Source of the DNA: an uncultured Catenibacterium sp.
GTDB taxonomy: Bacteria > Bacillota_I > Bacilli_A > Erysipelotrichales > Coprobacillaceae
Assembly: GCF_900540665.1 (NCBI RefSeq)
Contig: NZ_UQGV01000009.1
Span: forward strand, 1 to 38,985
Length of the DNA: 38,985 nt
Direction of reading: 5' to 3'
The notes under the pieces were generated by a model. That model was not told the origin of the DNA. It saw only the letters and a program-made list of their open reading frames with translations, and did no database searches. The translations under genes and the position numbers were made by a program. Below, in pieces: positions 1 to 8,621 of this stretch; positions within the stretch are counted from its first letter, which is position 1; the number at the start of each line of letters is the position of its first letter.

Positions 1-34
1 ATAGAAATATTATAAATATTTTAGGAGGTTTTCT

Positions 35-883
35 ATGAACATCTATACACTACTACAAACAAAGACAGACTTTACATCAAGTGAAAAGATTATTGCGGAA
101 TATATTCTAGAGAATCCTGAGAAAGTAATTCATATGTCTGCCCAGGAAATAAGTGAAGCATGTTTTGTTTCTGTGACTTCTATATATCGCTTAGCAACTA
201 AATGCGACACATCAGGATTATCTGATTTAAAAGTAAAACTATCATCTTCATTACCTGAATATAGAAAGATAGATGAGACATTTGATTTTGATTATCCAAT
301 CAAGAAATATCAAACACATCATGAAATGATTGAATTATTAAAAGAAGACTATAATCAAACAATACTAGAAACAAGTCACCTCTTTGATTTAGATACATTA
401 CAGGGTATTGTGCAGTTAATGGATTCTTCTCAACAGATTGATATTTATACTTCGGCAGGTCATTTATTCTTTGCGAAGAATTTTAGTTTTCAGATGTTGG
501 AGATAGGAAAACAGGTTAATGTCCCTTCAGAAGAATATCAATCACAATTACTTGCTGCATCAAGTGATTCTTCTCACCTTGCAATAGTCATTACCTTTAA
601 TGGACGTGGGATGTTATCAGAAAAGATTCCTTCTATTTTACATAAGAATCATGTCCCTACTATACTGATTTCTTCTACTGAATATCATCCTGAATTCAAG
701 TATTGTGATTATCAATTGTTCTTAAGTTCAAAGGAGAATCACTATAAGAAAATATCTTCCTATAGTACAAGATTAAGTCTATTATTTATATTAGATATTC
801 TTTATACAGCATATTTCAAGAGACATTATGAAGAGAATATTGAAAAGAAGACAGAGTACTATAAGAAAATGACGGGGGAATAG
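35..883 (+). CDS. RpiR/MurR-family transcriptional regulator
   Basis: This 282-residue protein has the two-part build of RpiR/MurR regulators. An N-terminal helix-turn-helix (about residues 1-77) contains the family-typical stretch MSAQEISEACFVSVTSIYRL. A C-terminal SIS sugar-phosphate-binding domain (about 125-255) includes the segment AIVITFNGRG. Such proteins sense phosphosugars and control sugar or amino-sugar genes. The start follows a strong TAGGAGGT ribosome site. A HAD phosphatase gene begins 2 bases after the stop, so the two are probably one operon, perhaps for phosphosugar control. A paralogue with the same layout lies at 22467-23306. The effector cannot be read from sequence. Confidence 0.9.
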   Translation: MNIYTLLQTKTDFTSSEKIIAEYILENPEKVIHMSAQEISEACFVSVTSIYRLATKCDTSGLSDLKVKLSSSLPEYRKIDETFDFDYPIKKYQTHHEMIELLKEDYNQTILETSHLFDLDTLQGIVQLMDSSQQIDIYTSAGHLFFAKNFSFQMLEIGKQVNVPSEEYQSQLLAASSDSSHLAIVITFNGRGMLSEKIPSILHKNHVPTILISSTEYHPEFKYCDYQLFLSSKENHYKKISSYSTRLSLLFILDILYTAYFKRHYEENIEKKTEYYKKMTGE

Positions 884-885
884 AT

Positions 886-1689
886 ATGGATATACGTGCT
901 ATTGTATGTGATGTCGATGGAACATTACTAACTAGTAAACAGGTTGTAGATGAAAGAACTGTTTCATCTATTAAGAAAGCAAGAAGTAAAGGAATATTAT
1001 TTGGAATATGTACAGGTAGAGATGCAGATAGTGTAAGAAATCATATAAAATCATGGGGTATTGAAGGATGTATTGATTTTGTAGTGGGTTCTGGAGGTTC
1101 TGAGATTGATGATTATATTCTTAATATATATCAAGAGAATCATACTTTAAGTCCTGAATTAATTAAAGAAATCATAAATCATTACAAAGATATGGATTGT
1201 AACTTTACAATCTGTCATGAGGGTATTCTATATGCACCTAAGGATGACGACTATATTAGAGATATGGCTGAGGGTGATGGGATTGAATATAGAGTTGTTG
1301 ATTTTGATACGTTCTTAACACGTCCTTATCGTAAATTAATGATTATTTGTGATCCAAGCTATATGCCACAGATTGTGGAACGTTCCAAATCATTTAAAAA
1401 TAAAGAATATAAAGCGTCTGCCTTAGTGACTACTAGTTTCTTATATGAATATATGGATCCTCATGTGTCTAAGTCTAATGGTTTAAAAGAAGCTTTAGCT
1501 CTTCATAATATTTCTTTATCTCAATGTATGGCTTTTGGTGATGAAGATAATGATATAGATATGTTGAAAGAAGCAGGTATTGGTGTTGTGATGGAAAATG
1601 GTTCTATTCACGCGAAAGATGCAGCTGACTATATCACAAAAGATAGAGATTCTAATGGAATAGGATTGTTTATTGAAAAGTTTGTATAA
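886..1689 (+). CDS. HAD-superfamily hydrolase, Cof type
   Basis: The 267-residue product is a cytosolic Cof-type (IIB cap) HAD phosphatase. Motif I is DVDGTLLTS with the nucleophile and acid/base aspartates at residues 9 and 11. Motif IV is GDEDNDIDML (aspartates at 219 and 223). The length is normal for the family, whose members act on sugar phosphates, flavin or pyridoxal phosphate; the substrate is not evident. A GGGGG ribosome site overlaps the end of the preceding RpiR-type gene, which suggests translation together with it and a role on the phosphosugar that regulator senses (inference). Confidence 0.9.
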   Translation: MDIRAIVCDVDGTLLTSKQVVDERTVSSIKKARSKGILFGICTGRDADSVRNHIKSWGIEGCIDFVVGSGGSEIDDYILNIYQENHTLSPELIKEIINHYKDMDCNFTICHEGILYAPKDDDYIRDMAEGDGIEYRVVDFDTFLTRPYRKLMIICDPSYMPQIVERSKSFKNKEYKASALVTTSFLYEYMDPHVSKSNGLKEALALHNISLSQCMAFGDEDNDIDMLKEAGIGVVMENGSIHAKDAADYITKDRDSNGIGLFIEKFV

Positions 1690-1705
1690 GCTTTTTTATC
1701 ATTTT

Positions 1706-1735
1706 TTGAGCGTTTTTTAAGAAAAATGATATAAT
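1706..1735 (+). promoter_or_regulatory. Promoter of the CobW gene pair
   Basis: TTGAGC (1706-1711) and TATAAT (1730-1735) are 18 bases apart, with a TG one base upstream of the -10 box. It lies just after the HAD gene and 30 bases before the first CobW start, so the GTPase pair has its own promoter. No Zur-like palindrome was seen. Confidence 0.7.
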
Positions 1736-1764
1736 GTGAGATGGTTAAGAAAGGAGTCAATAAA

Positions 1765-2823
1765 ATGGCAAAAGTTGATATTATTTCTGGATTCTTAGGT
1801 GCTGGTAAAACAACACTTATTAAAAAATTATTAAATGAATCTTTAAAAGATGAAAAGTTAGTACTCATTGAAAATGAGTTTGGTGAAATTGGAATTGATG
1901 GTGGTTTTATGCGTGATGCAGGTATTACTGTCAATGAATTGAGTCAGGGTTGTATTTGTTGTTCACTTGCAGGTGATTTTGAAACAGCTTTAAAGGAAGT
2001 TGTAGATACATATCATCCTGATCGTATTATTATTGAACCAACAGGTGTTGGTAAGTTATCTGATATTATTGCGGCTGTGCAGAAGGTACATGGTGCTGAT
2101 TTAACACTTGATCGTTTCTTTACTGTAGTAGATGCAAAGAAATGTAAGATGTATCATAAGAACTTTGGTGAGTTCTTTAATAACCAAATTGGTGCAGCAA
2201 GCTGTGTAATCTTAAGCCGTTCACAGGATGTGTCTGAAGAAAAGATTGCGGAATGTTTAGATATTATTAGAGAATTAAATCCTCATGCACCAGTTGTTAC
2301 TACTCCATGGGATCAGATTACAGGTGAAATGATTCTTGAAGCAAGTAATCATAAGGATGCTTTAGAAAAGGCATTGATTGCGGCTGAAAAGGAACATCAG
2401 GAAAGTGTTCATGGACATCATCATGAACATCATCATCACCATGATCATGACCATGAATGTGAATGTGGTCATCATCACGATCATGAACATCATCACCATG
2501 ATGGAGACAGCACATTATACTATGATGAAGAAGATATGCATGATGCAGATGAAGTATTCAATAGTATTGGTATTGAAACAGCCCATCCATTTACTAAAGA
2601 AGAACTTGATGATAAGTTAAAGACTTTAAGTACTGATGAATCTTTAGGTCATATTCTTCGTTCTAAGGGTATTGTGAAGGGTACTGATGGTAAGTGGTTT
2701 GAGTTTGACTTTGTAAGTGGTGATTATGAAATCCGTGAATGTACACCAGATGTTGGTGGAAGAATGTGTGTGATTGGTGAAAAGCTTGATGCACATAAAA
2801 TCTATGATTTAATGAAAGGTTAA
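1765..2823 (+). CDS. CobW/COG0523 G3E GTPase, putative metal chaperone
   Basis: G3E-family P-loop GTPase of 352 residues from the ATG at 1765. The upstream in-frame ATG at 1741 has no ribosome site, whereas AAAGGAG precedes 1765. The Walker A motif GFLGAGKTT is at residues 9-17. The metal-binding GCICC motif has cysteines at 63, 65 and 66. A His/Asp/Cys-rich tract at about 213-249 is typical of COG0523 proteins that bind zinc or another transition metal. The CobW C-terminal domain follows (about 265-352). Family members insert metals into partner proteins or act in metal scarcity; the metal here is unknown. The next gene, another CobW-type protein, starts 3 bases after the stop. Confidence 0.92.
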   Translation: MAKVDIISGFLGAGKTTLIKKLLNESLKDEKLVLIENEFGEIGIDGGFMRDAGITVNELSQGCICCSLAGDFETALKEVVDTYHPDRIIIEPTGVGKLSDIIAAVQKVHGADLTLDRFFTVVDAKKCKMYHKNFGEFFNNQIGAASCVILSRSQDVSEEKIAECLDIIRELNPHAPVVTTPWDQITGEMILEASNHKDALEKALIAAEKEHQESVHGHHHEHHHHHDHDHECECGHHHDHEHHHHDGDSTLYYDEEDMHDADEVFNSIGIETAHPFTKEELDDKLKTLSTDESLGHILRSKGIVKGTDGKWFEFDFVSGDYEIRECTPDVGGRMCVIGEKLDAHKIYDLMKG

Positions 2824-2826
2824 TGT

Positions 2827-3777
2827 ATGGATAATTTAGAAACAAGAATTTATCTATTTACTGGCTTTTTAGAAAGTGGTAAAACAACATTTATCAACGA
2901 TACTATTATTAATACTGACTTCTGTGATTATGAGACATCTGTGCTTATTGTGACAGAAGAAGGTGAAGTAGAATATAATGAAGCAGCGATTAAGGAACAT
3001 AACTGTGAAATCGTTTATGTAGAGAATGAGGAAGACTTGACTGCCGACTTCTTTAAGGATTTAAAGGAGAAATATCGTCCTACACAGGTTCTTGTAGAAT
3101 TTAATGGTATGTGGAATGTAGATCAATTTGTAGAATCACCATTCCCTGAAAACTGGGATGTTGTACAGATTCTAACTACTATCAATGCCTCTACTTTCCA
3201 GCTTTATGTGAATAACATGCGTGCACTCTTATTCCAACATTGTGCTAAGAGTGACTTAGTCATCTTTAACCGTATTGAAGATGGTATGAAGAAGTCTACT
3301 TTAAGAAACAACATCAAGGCAATGAATCCTGTATGTCAGATCATCTATGAAAATAAAGATGGTTCTGTAAATACTATGCAGGATGATGAATTACCATATG
3401 ATTATACACAGGATCATTTAGAAGTTGCTGATCATGATTTTGGTATCTTCTGTTATGATGCGATGGAACATCCAGAACGTTATGATCAAAAGACAATCAA
3501 GATCAAAGGTAAATTCATAGGTCGTGATAAAGTGATTCCTAATGGTTTTATTCTTGGTCGTTATGCAATGGTATGCTGTGAACAGGATACTTCATTAATT
3601 GGTATGCTTTGTGTAAGTGAATATGCGTCTAAATTCATACCTAATGAATGGCTTCTATTAGAAGGTCATACACATGTTGAATATGATCCATCTATGAATG
3701 CGAATATCTGTGTTCTTGATGTAGATCATATTGAAGGGGCTAAACCTTTAGATAACGAATATGTCACATTTGATTAA
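2827..3777 (+). CDS. CobW-type GTPase fused to a DUF1980/YcgQ-like C-terminal domain
   Basis: Residues 1 to about 185 form a second CobW-like GTPase with Walker A GFLESGKTT (13-21). It lacks the GCxCC metal motif of the gene before it, with only one cysteine in that region. Residues about 215-316 resemble the C-terminal domain of the YcgQ/TIGR03943 (DUF1980) family: KGKFIGRDK, then GRYAMVCCEQDTSLIGMLC, then EWLLLEGH. That family usually accompanies a permease and a separate G3E GTPase, so the two functions appear joined here. It is cotranscribed with the preceding GTPase (3-base gap) and ends in a strong terminator. The DUF1980 assignment is by pattern recall, not by search. Confidence 0.78.
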   Translation: MDNLETRIYLFTGFLESGKTTFINDTIINTDFCDYETSVLIVTEEGEVEYNEAAIKEHNCEIVYVENEEDLTADFFKDLKEKYRPTQVLVEFNGMWNVDQFVESPFPENWDVVQILTTINASTFQLYVNNMRALLFQHCAKSDLVIFNRIEDGMKKSTLRNNIKAMNPVCQIIYENKDGSVNTMQDDELPYDYTQDHLEVADHDFGIFCYDAMEHPERYDQKTIKIKGKFIGRDKVIPNGFILGRYAMVCCEQDTSLIGMLCVSEYASKFIPNEWLLLEGHTHVEYDPSMNANICVLDVDHIEGAKPLDNEYVTFD

Positions 3778-3804
3778 TCCAGGATAATTTTCCTGGATTT
3801 TTTT
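3776..3804 (+). terminator. Rho-independent terminator after the CobW pair
   Basis: The inverted repeat AATCCAGGA/TCCTGGATT with a short loop is followed by a run of T. It overlaps the stop codon of the second CobW gene. Confidence 0.9.
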
Positions 3805-4286
3805 CGTATTATAAAACTAGATATTACGTATAGTAAATAGTACTACTTCACACATTCCATGTATTTAACTAAAGTCATTAATTCTATTCCCAAAAGACCA
3901 TAAAAATCATTTAAATGCGTCATAAAAAATCAATCACGTAAGCCTCTAAATTAGAGAGCGTCCTAACATAATTTATTATGCACTATTGTTTTAGGAATGT
4001 ATTTTTTAGAACTATGTAATAGTTCTTTAGGAGCAGCTCATAAACCATGTTGTTTTCAAATGATTTTTAGCGGTAATAGAAAAGGTGTCTGCCATTTTAT
4101 AGCAAACACCCTTTCTTAATGACACGAAGGTATTAGTTTTCTTTATCTTAATACCATTGCCTATTTTACTTAAGGAAGCATATCATGAGTATCATTGTGA
4201 TATTTTTACTGCGTAATATTATCATCTAAAGCAGCATTTTACTTAAAAAGAGCGATTTCATTTAATACATAAGTTAAATTCTAGAA
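3805..4286. other. 482-base stretch with no intact gene; two hairpins
   Basis: No credible complete gene was found. On the minus strand a 26-codon open stretch (3843-3923, beginning MTHLNDFYGLLG) has no ribosome site and an in-frame stop just upstream, so it may be the tail of a decayed gene. Two hairpins follow: an imperfect repeat AAAGGTGTCTGC.../...GCAAACACCCTTT (about 4083-4117) and a perfect GGTATTA/TAATACC (about 4128-4153). The stretch separates the CobW pair from the small membrane protein gene. Confidence 0.5.
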
Positions 4287-4496
4287 TTACTTATGCTTAT
4301 TTAAGATTAAAAAACCAAATATGATAATAAGCGCAATAATAACAATGCAACAAGCAAGAATATAATCAAGGACAATAACATGATTAAGTTCTGGTTGAGC
4401 CAAATAAGTATTACTAAGCAATGAATTAATAATAAAAACCATTAGATAAGATAAAAGAATTGAGACAATAATTTTGATAATCATTTTATTTTTCAT
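4287..4496 (-). CDS. Small two-helix membrane protein
   Basis: A 69-residue protein with a basic N-terminus and two predicted membrane helices (about 6-27 and 43-65), ending in FGFLILNKHK. A GGGAGG ribosome site lies 9 bases before the ATG, which supports a real gene. It is not a family I can name. Its C-terminal half closely matches a gene fragment at 5616-5726 and a TGA-interrupted gene at 11461-11652; all three share a core like LIIxFGxLIL(N/K)K. It is divergent from the broken secreted-protein gene at 4643. Function is unknown; a membrane-anchored immunity or toxin-like peptide is only a guess. Confidence 0.65.
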   Translation of the reverse strand: MKNKMIIKIIVSILLSYLMVFIINSLLSNTYLAQPELNHVIVLDYILACCIVIIALIIIFGFLILNKHK

Positions 4497-4642
4497 TGTA
4501 CTATTTCCTCCCGTTAAAAATATTTAGTACCGATAATTTTATTATAATATATTAATATAGAAAATTATAGACTTTTTATACTATAGTTATTAATGTAAAA
4601 TGTAAGTAAGAAAATAGATTTAAAAAGAATGGAGGGAATTTT

Positions 4643-5519
4643 ATGAAAGCTAAATCTATTAAAATCTTATTATCATTATTTGTGTGCATGTTTGTAATTC
4701 CAATGTCCCCAGTTTCAGCATTAGAAGATGAAGATTTATTAAATACTGTAGCAGTAAAGGAACAACATTATGAAACAAGTGAATATGGTGCCATTGTAAA
4801 TTCTTTAGAAAAATCATATTCAAAAGGTGCAAGAATCAATTCGCCGGAAGTAACTAAAATACTAGAGAAAAGAAAAGAATATCATGATTATATTTATAAA
4901 TTATGAATAACTTTCTGTTAACGAGTTAGCTGAAATGACATTTAATGATGAACAAATATATGCAATAAAAAATTTTGATGGAAGTGATGAAATGGCTACT
5001 CGTGCATCAGCTACTGTATCTGCTACCTTAAAATTAAAAAAATTTAATTACACTGCTTCAGATAATAGAACACATGCATCAGCAACATTTAGTGGCAGTT
5101 GGACAGGGACACCATTATTTAAACAGCAAGATACTATCGGAATTGGTATGATAGGTTCTTTATCCAGATTTGTTAAAAAAAGTTCTTCAAATGCGATTAC
5201 ACAGTATGATGGTTCTGTAGTGCGTAATACTTATGGAGAATACAATTCATCAGCAGGTCAAACCTACAAATTCGGAATATGTGATGCGAACGCAAGAATT
5301 TTTAAAAGATTCACTATGACATATACCGCTGATGCTGATGGCAAAAATACTCTAATGGATTATGGAGCAGCCTATGTTCATTTTTATGACAGATTTAATG
5401 TTTCAGGTTTAAGTATTGGTGTAAGTGGTTCTGGCGCAAATATTGGTATAAGTTTTAATATTACTAAAAATGGCGATTTTGAATGGAAAAAAGTATATCC
5501 TCAAAGATCTTATATCTAA
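4643..5519 (+). pseudogene. Secreted protein of unknown function, broken by a frame disruption
   Basis: Two consecutive open stretches make one gene. The first (4643-4906) starts after GGAGGG and encodes a signal peptide (KSIKILLSLFVCMFVIPMSP, cleavage near VSA-LE) plus about 60 residues. The second (open from about 4914 to 5519, one frame over) begins with NELAEMTFNDEQIYAIKNFD and continues as a serine-, threonine- and glycine-rich domain. The block 'T(F/D)xDEQIxAIxNFDGSDEM' normally lies inside such secreted Firmicute proteins, so the second part is not a separate gene. The first frame stops with TGA at 4904-4906 and the second has a TAA at 4908-4910, so one single-base indel alone cannot restore the frame. 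Either the gene is truly decayed or a short insertion has occurred. Function is not recognised. Confidence 0.75.
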
Positions 5520-5615
5520 TTATATACAGATATTAAGACTGACTTTTTGTCAGTCTCAGATTGTTGACAAACTCGACTTTTTGCTTTAGTTTGTGTCGAA
5601 CAAATAGTGTATATT

Positions 5616-5726
5616 ATATCACCTTATGATACAAACATTAGATCCTATGGCTTAGTGATTATTGGACTGATTATTATCTTTGGTCTTCTAATCCTTAAAA
5701 AACTGGATGACCTAAAACACAAATAA
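5616..5726 (+). pseudogene. Fragment of a second small membrane protein gene
   Basis: In the frame ending at the TAA 5724-5726 the sequence reads ...GLVIIGLIIIFGLLILKKLD followed by DLKHK. This matches the C-terminal helix and basic tail of the minus-strand 69-residue protein at 4287-4496 (VIIALIIIFGFLILNKHK). There is no ATG with a ribosome site; the frame is open back to a TGA at about 5565. It therefore looks like a 5'-truncated copy lying downstream of the broken secreted-protein gene and just before a terminator. Confidence 0.6.
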
Positions 5727-5735
5727 TATTCTTAA

Positions 5736-5759
5736 GAAAGGGGAGCTTTCCCCTTTTTT
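5736..5759 (+). terminator. Terminator between the membrane-protein fragment and tgt
   Basis: AAAGGGGA and TCCCCTTT form the stem, followed by TTTT. It insulates the queuosine operon from upstream transcription. Confidence 0.85.
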
Positions 5760-5760
5760 A

Positions 5761-5789
5761 TTGATTTAATGCGTATTTTTTCGTATAAT
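5761..5789 (+). promoter_or_regulatory. Promoter of the tgt-queA-queH operon
   Basis: TTGATT (5761-5766) and TATAAT (5784-5789) with a 17-base spacer, 25 bases before the tgt start. The short leader leaves no room for a preQ1 riboswitch. Confidence 0.8.
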
Positions 5790-5813
5790 ATCCAAGGTTA
5801 TCGAGGTAATAAA

Positions 5814-6947
5814 ATGAAAAATTTTTGGTATGAATGTAAACACGTATGTAAACAGACAGGCGCAAGATATGGGATTCTTCATACACCACATGGTGATGTA
5901 GAAACACCTATGTTCATGCCTGTAGGAACACTGGCAACAGTAAAAGGTATTTCTCCTGAACAGCTTAAAGAAATGGGCTCTCAGGTTGTACTTGCGAATA
6001 CTTATCATTTATGGTTAAGACCAGGAAGTGATATTGTAAGAGATGCAGGAGGGCTTCATCAGTTCATGAACTATGATGGGCCTATTCTTACAGACTCTGG
6101 AGGATTCCAGGTATTCTCATTAGGTAAGACACGTAAGATTGAAGAAGAGGGTGTTACCTTCAAGAGTATTGTGGATGGTTCTAAGTTATTCTTATCTCCT
6201 GAAAAGTCTATCGCAATTCAGGAAGATCTAGGGGCTGATATTATTATGAGTTTTGATGAATGTGCACCTTATCCATGTACTCATGATTATATGAAGAACT
6301 CTGTAGAAAGAACATTAAGATGGGCTAAGAGAGGTCAGGACGCGCATAAGAGAGAAGACCAGGCTTTATTTGGTATTGTCCAGGGTGGTGAGTTTGCGGA
6401 TTTACGTGAACTAAGTGCTAAGACTTTAGTTGATATGGATTTCCCTGGTTATTCTATTGGTGGTACTTCTGTAGGCGAACCTAAACCAATCATGTATAAA
6501 ATGATTGAAGATAGTGTTAAGTGGTTACCTGAAGATAAGCCTAGATATTTAATGGGTGTAGGTAATCCTATTGATTTAATTGAAGGTGCTATGAGAGGTA
6601 TTGATATGTTTGACTGTGTACTTCCTACACGTGTCGCAAGACATGGTGCACTTATGACACATCACGGACGTATGAATATCAATAATGAAAAGTACAAACG
6701 TGACTTTACTCCTATTGATGATAAGTGTCATTGTTATGCATGTAGAAATTATACAAGAGCTTATTTAAGACATCTTCACAAGTGTGATGAAATCTTTGGT
6801 AAGTCTTTATTATCTATTCACAATGTTGCATTCTTATTAGATCTTGCAGCAGATATTAGAAAAGCAATTCAAGAAGACCGTTTAGCTGATTTTAAGGAAG
6901 AATTCTTAGATCAGTATGGTCGTGATGTTTATGAAAGGGCGTTTTAG
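5814..6947 (+). CDS. tgt: Queuine/preQ1 tRNA-ribosyltransferase
   Basis: Tgt exchanges the wobble guanine of GUN-anticodon tRNAs for preQ1, the first tRNA step of queuosine synthesis. The protein is 377 residues from the ATG at 5814, which follows GAGGT; an upstream in-frame ATG at 5769 lies before the promoter's likely start point and lacks a ribosome site. The general-base aspartate is in TDSGGFQVFS (D94) and the nucleophile in FDCVLPTRVARHG (D267). The zinc site is the C-terminal CHCYAC plus a downstream cysteine and histidine. It heads an operon with queA and queH. No preQ1-synthesis genes are present in the window, so the cell may import the base (inference). Confidence 0.97.
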   Translation: MKNFWYECKHVCKQTGARYGILHTPHGDVETPMFMPVGTLATVKGISPEQLKEMGSQVVLANTYHLWLRPGSDIVRDAGGLHQFMNYDGPILTDSGGFQVFSLGKTRKIEEEGVTFKSIVDGSKLFLSPEKSIAIQEDLGADIIMSFDECAPYPCTHDYMKNSVERTLRWAKRGQDAHKREDQALFGIVQGGEFADLRELSAKTLVDMDFPGYSIGGTSVGEPKPIMYKMIEDSVKWLPEDKPRYLMGVGNPIDLIEGAMRGIDMFDCVLPTRVARHGALMTHHGRMNINNEKYKRDFTPIDDKCHCYACRNYTRAYLRHLHKCDEIFGKSLLSIHNVAFLLDLAADIRKAIQEDRLADFKEEFLDQYGRDVYERAF

Positions 6948-6951
6948 TTTT

Positions 6952-7977
6952 ATGGATATTGAATTATTTGATTATGATCTTCCAGAAGAATTAATTGCAC
7001 AGACACCATTAAAGAAACGTGATACTTCACGTTTAATGGTTCTAGATAAAGAAACAGGAGATGTTGAACATAAACATTTCTATGATATTCTCGATTATCT
7101 AAAGCCTGGTGATGTGCTTGTAAGAAATAATACAAAGGTTATTCCAGCACGTCTTTATGGTCTTAAGGAAGAAACTGGTGGACATGTAGAAGTTCTTTTA
7201 TTAAAAGATCTTCATGATGATTTATGGGAATGTTTAGTAGGTAATGCGAAGATTGTAAAGCTTGGTACTGTGATCACTTTTGGTGATGGGCGTTTAAAGG
7301 CTCAATGTACTGAAATCAGAGAAGAAGGTATTCGTATCTTCAAGATGATTTATGATGGAATTTTCTATGAAATTCTTGATCAGTTAGGTATTATGCCTTT
7401 ACCACCATATATTAAAGAAAAGTTAAATGACCCTGATCGTTATCAGACAGTCTATGCAAAGGTAGAAGGTAGTGCAGCTGCCCCTACTGCAGGCTTACAT
7501 TTTACTGAAGAATTACTTCAGAAAGTAAGAGAAAAAGGGGTTGAAATCCTAGATGTGACTTTACATGTTGGTTTAGGTACATTTAGACCTGTTAAGGTAG
7601 AAAATGTATTAGAACATCATATGCATAGTGAATATTATGAAATCAGTGAAGAAGTAGCTGAAAAATTAAATCAGGCTAAAAAAGAAGGTAGACGTATTAT
7701 TGCGGTGGGTACTACTTCTTGTCGTACACTAGAAGCCAACCATTCTAAATATGGATGTTTCAAAGCAACTCATGAAAATACCAATATCTTTATTTATCCT
7801 GGTTATACATTTACTGGTATTGATGCATTGATCACAAACTTCCATCTTCCTAAGTCTACATTAGTGATGCTTGTAAGTGCTCTTGCAGGTAGAGAACATA
7901 TCTTAAATGCCTATAAGATTGCAGTAAATGAGAAGTATCGTTTCTTCTCATTTGGTGATGCAATGTTTATTCACTAA
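6952..7977 (+). CDS. queA: S-adenosylmethionine:tRNA ribosyltransferase-isomerase
   Basis: QueA transfers and isomerises the ribosyl part of S-adenosylmethionine onto preQ1-modified tRNA, giving epoxyqueuosine. The 341-residue product from the ATG at 6952 begins with the family N-terminus DIELFDYDLPEELIAQ and carries GSAAAPTAGLHFT, HVGLGTFRPV and ITNFHLPKSTL. It starts 4 bases after the tgt stop, and its ribosome site GAAAGG lies within the end of tgt. The stop overlaps the queH start by one base (TAATG), so translation of the two is coupled. Confidence 0.97.
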   Translation: MDIELFDYDLPEELIAQTPLKKRDTSRLMVLDKETGDVEHKHFYDILDYLKPGDVLVRNNTKVIPARLYGLKEETGGHVEVLLLKDLHDDLWECLVGNAKIVKLGTVITFGDGRLKAQCTEIREEGIRIFKMIYDGIFYEILDQLGIMPLPPYIKEKLNDPDRYQTVYAKVEGSAAAPTAGLHFTEELLQKVREKGVEILDVTLHVGLGTFRPVKVENVLEHHMHSEYYEISEEVAEKLNQAKKEGRRIIAVGTTSCRTLEANHSKYGCFKATHENTNIFIYPGYTFTGIDALITNFHLPKSTLVMLVSALAGREHILNAYKIAVNEKYRFFSFGDAMFIH

Positions 7978-8606
7978 TGAAACAGAATTATCGCTTAGTG
8001 ATGTTGGAGACTCTTAAACATTTAGAAGGACGTCCAAAGTTATTGCTTCATGCATGCTGTGGTCCTTGTTCTTCTAATGTAATTAAGGAGTTATGTCAGT
8101 ACTTTGATATTACTATTTATTATACAAATAGTAATATCTACCCTGCTGATGAGTATCATCGTCGTGAATCTGAATTAGAAAGATTTGTGAAAGAGTTCAA
8201 TGAGTTAGAGAACCAGAATGTACAAGTGGTAGAAGATACCTATGATCCTGAAGAATATTTGACGCATATTGCGCCATATAAGGATACTGGGGAAAAGGGC
8301 TACCGCTGTTATGTGTGTTATAAAGTAAGAATGGAGAAAGCAAGAGATTATGCTAGAATGCATGGTTTTGATTATTGGACAACTGTGTTGTCTGTTTCTC
8401 CTCATAAGAATAGCCAATGGATCAATGAGATTGGTGATGATTTAGATCTAGAAACACCAAAATTCCTTCATAGTGATTTTAAGAAGGATAATGGTTATTT
8501 AAAATCAACACGTATGAGTGATGAATATCATATGTATAGACAAAATTACTGTGGCTGTGTTTATAGCTATCAGGAGATGCTTGAAAGAGAAAAAACAGAC
8601 CTCTAA
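7977..8606 (+). CDS. queH: Epoxyqueuosine reductase QueH (DUF208)
   Basis: QueH performs the last step of queuosine synthesis, reducing epoxyqueuosine in tRNA, and replaces the unrelated cobalamin-dependent QueG. The 209-residue protein shows the DUF208 signature HACCGPCSS with cysteines at 27, 28 and 31. Further cysteines are in YRCYVCYKVRMEKA and NYCGCVYS, which supply the iron-sulfur and metal ligands known for this family. The gene overlaps queA by one base. Its end forms part of a bidirectional terminator shared with the convergent aminotransferase gene. Confidence 0.95.
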   Translation: MKQNYRLVMLETLKHLEGRPKLLLHACCGPCSSNVIKELCQYFDITIYYTNSNIYPADEYHRRESELERFVKEFNELENQNVQVVEDTYDPEEYLTHIAPYKDTGEKGYRCYVCYKVRMEKARDYARMHGFDYWTTVLSVSPHKNSQWINEIGDDLDLETPKFLHSDFKKDNGYLKSTRMSDEYHMYRQNYCGCVYSYQEMLEREKTDL

Positions 8607-8621
8607 TGAGATCTGTTTTTT
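8591..8621. terminator. Bidirectional terminator between queH and the aminotransferase gene
   Basis: AAAAACAGACCTC and GAGATCTGTTTTT pair around TAAT with one mismatch. A-runs and T-runs on both sides let it stop transcription from either direction. It includes the stop codons of both convergent genes. Confidence 0.85.

Noticed and set aside
2318..2620. His/Asp-rich and Met/Ile-rich frames opposite or shifted to the CobW histidine tract
   Set aside because: They arise from the repetitive CAT/CAC/GAT codons of the metal-binding tract and have no start signals.
4935..5519. The second part of the secreted protein as a separate gene
   Set aside because: No ribosome site precedes 4935, no signal peptide is present, and the sequence starts in the middle of a conserved block that continues from the first part.
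5727..5813. preQ1 riboswitch before tgt
   Set aside because: The promoter's start point leaves a leader of only about 18 bases, and no preQ1 aptamer-like sequence was seen; the hairpin there is a terminator of the upstream unit.
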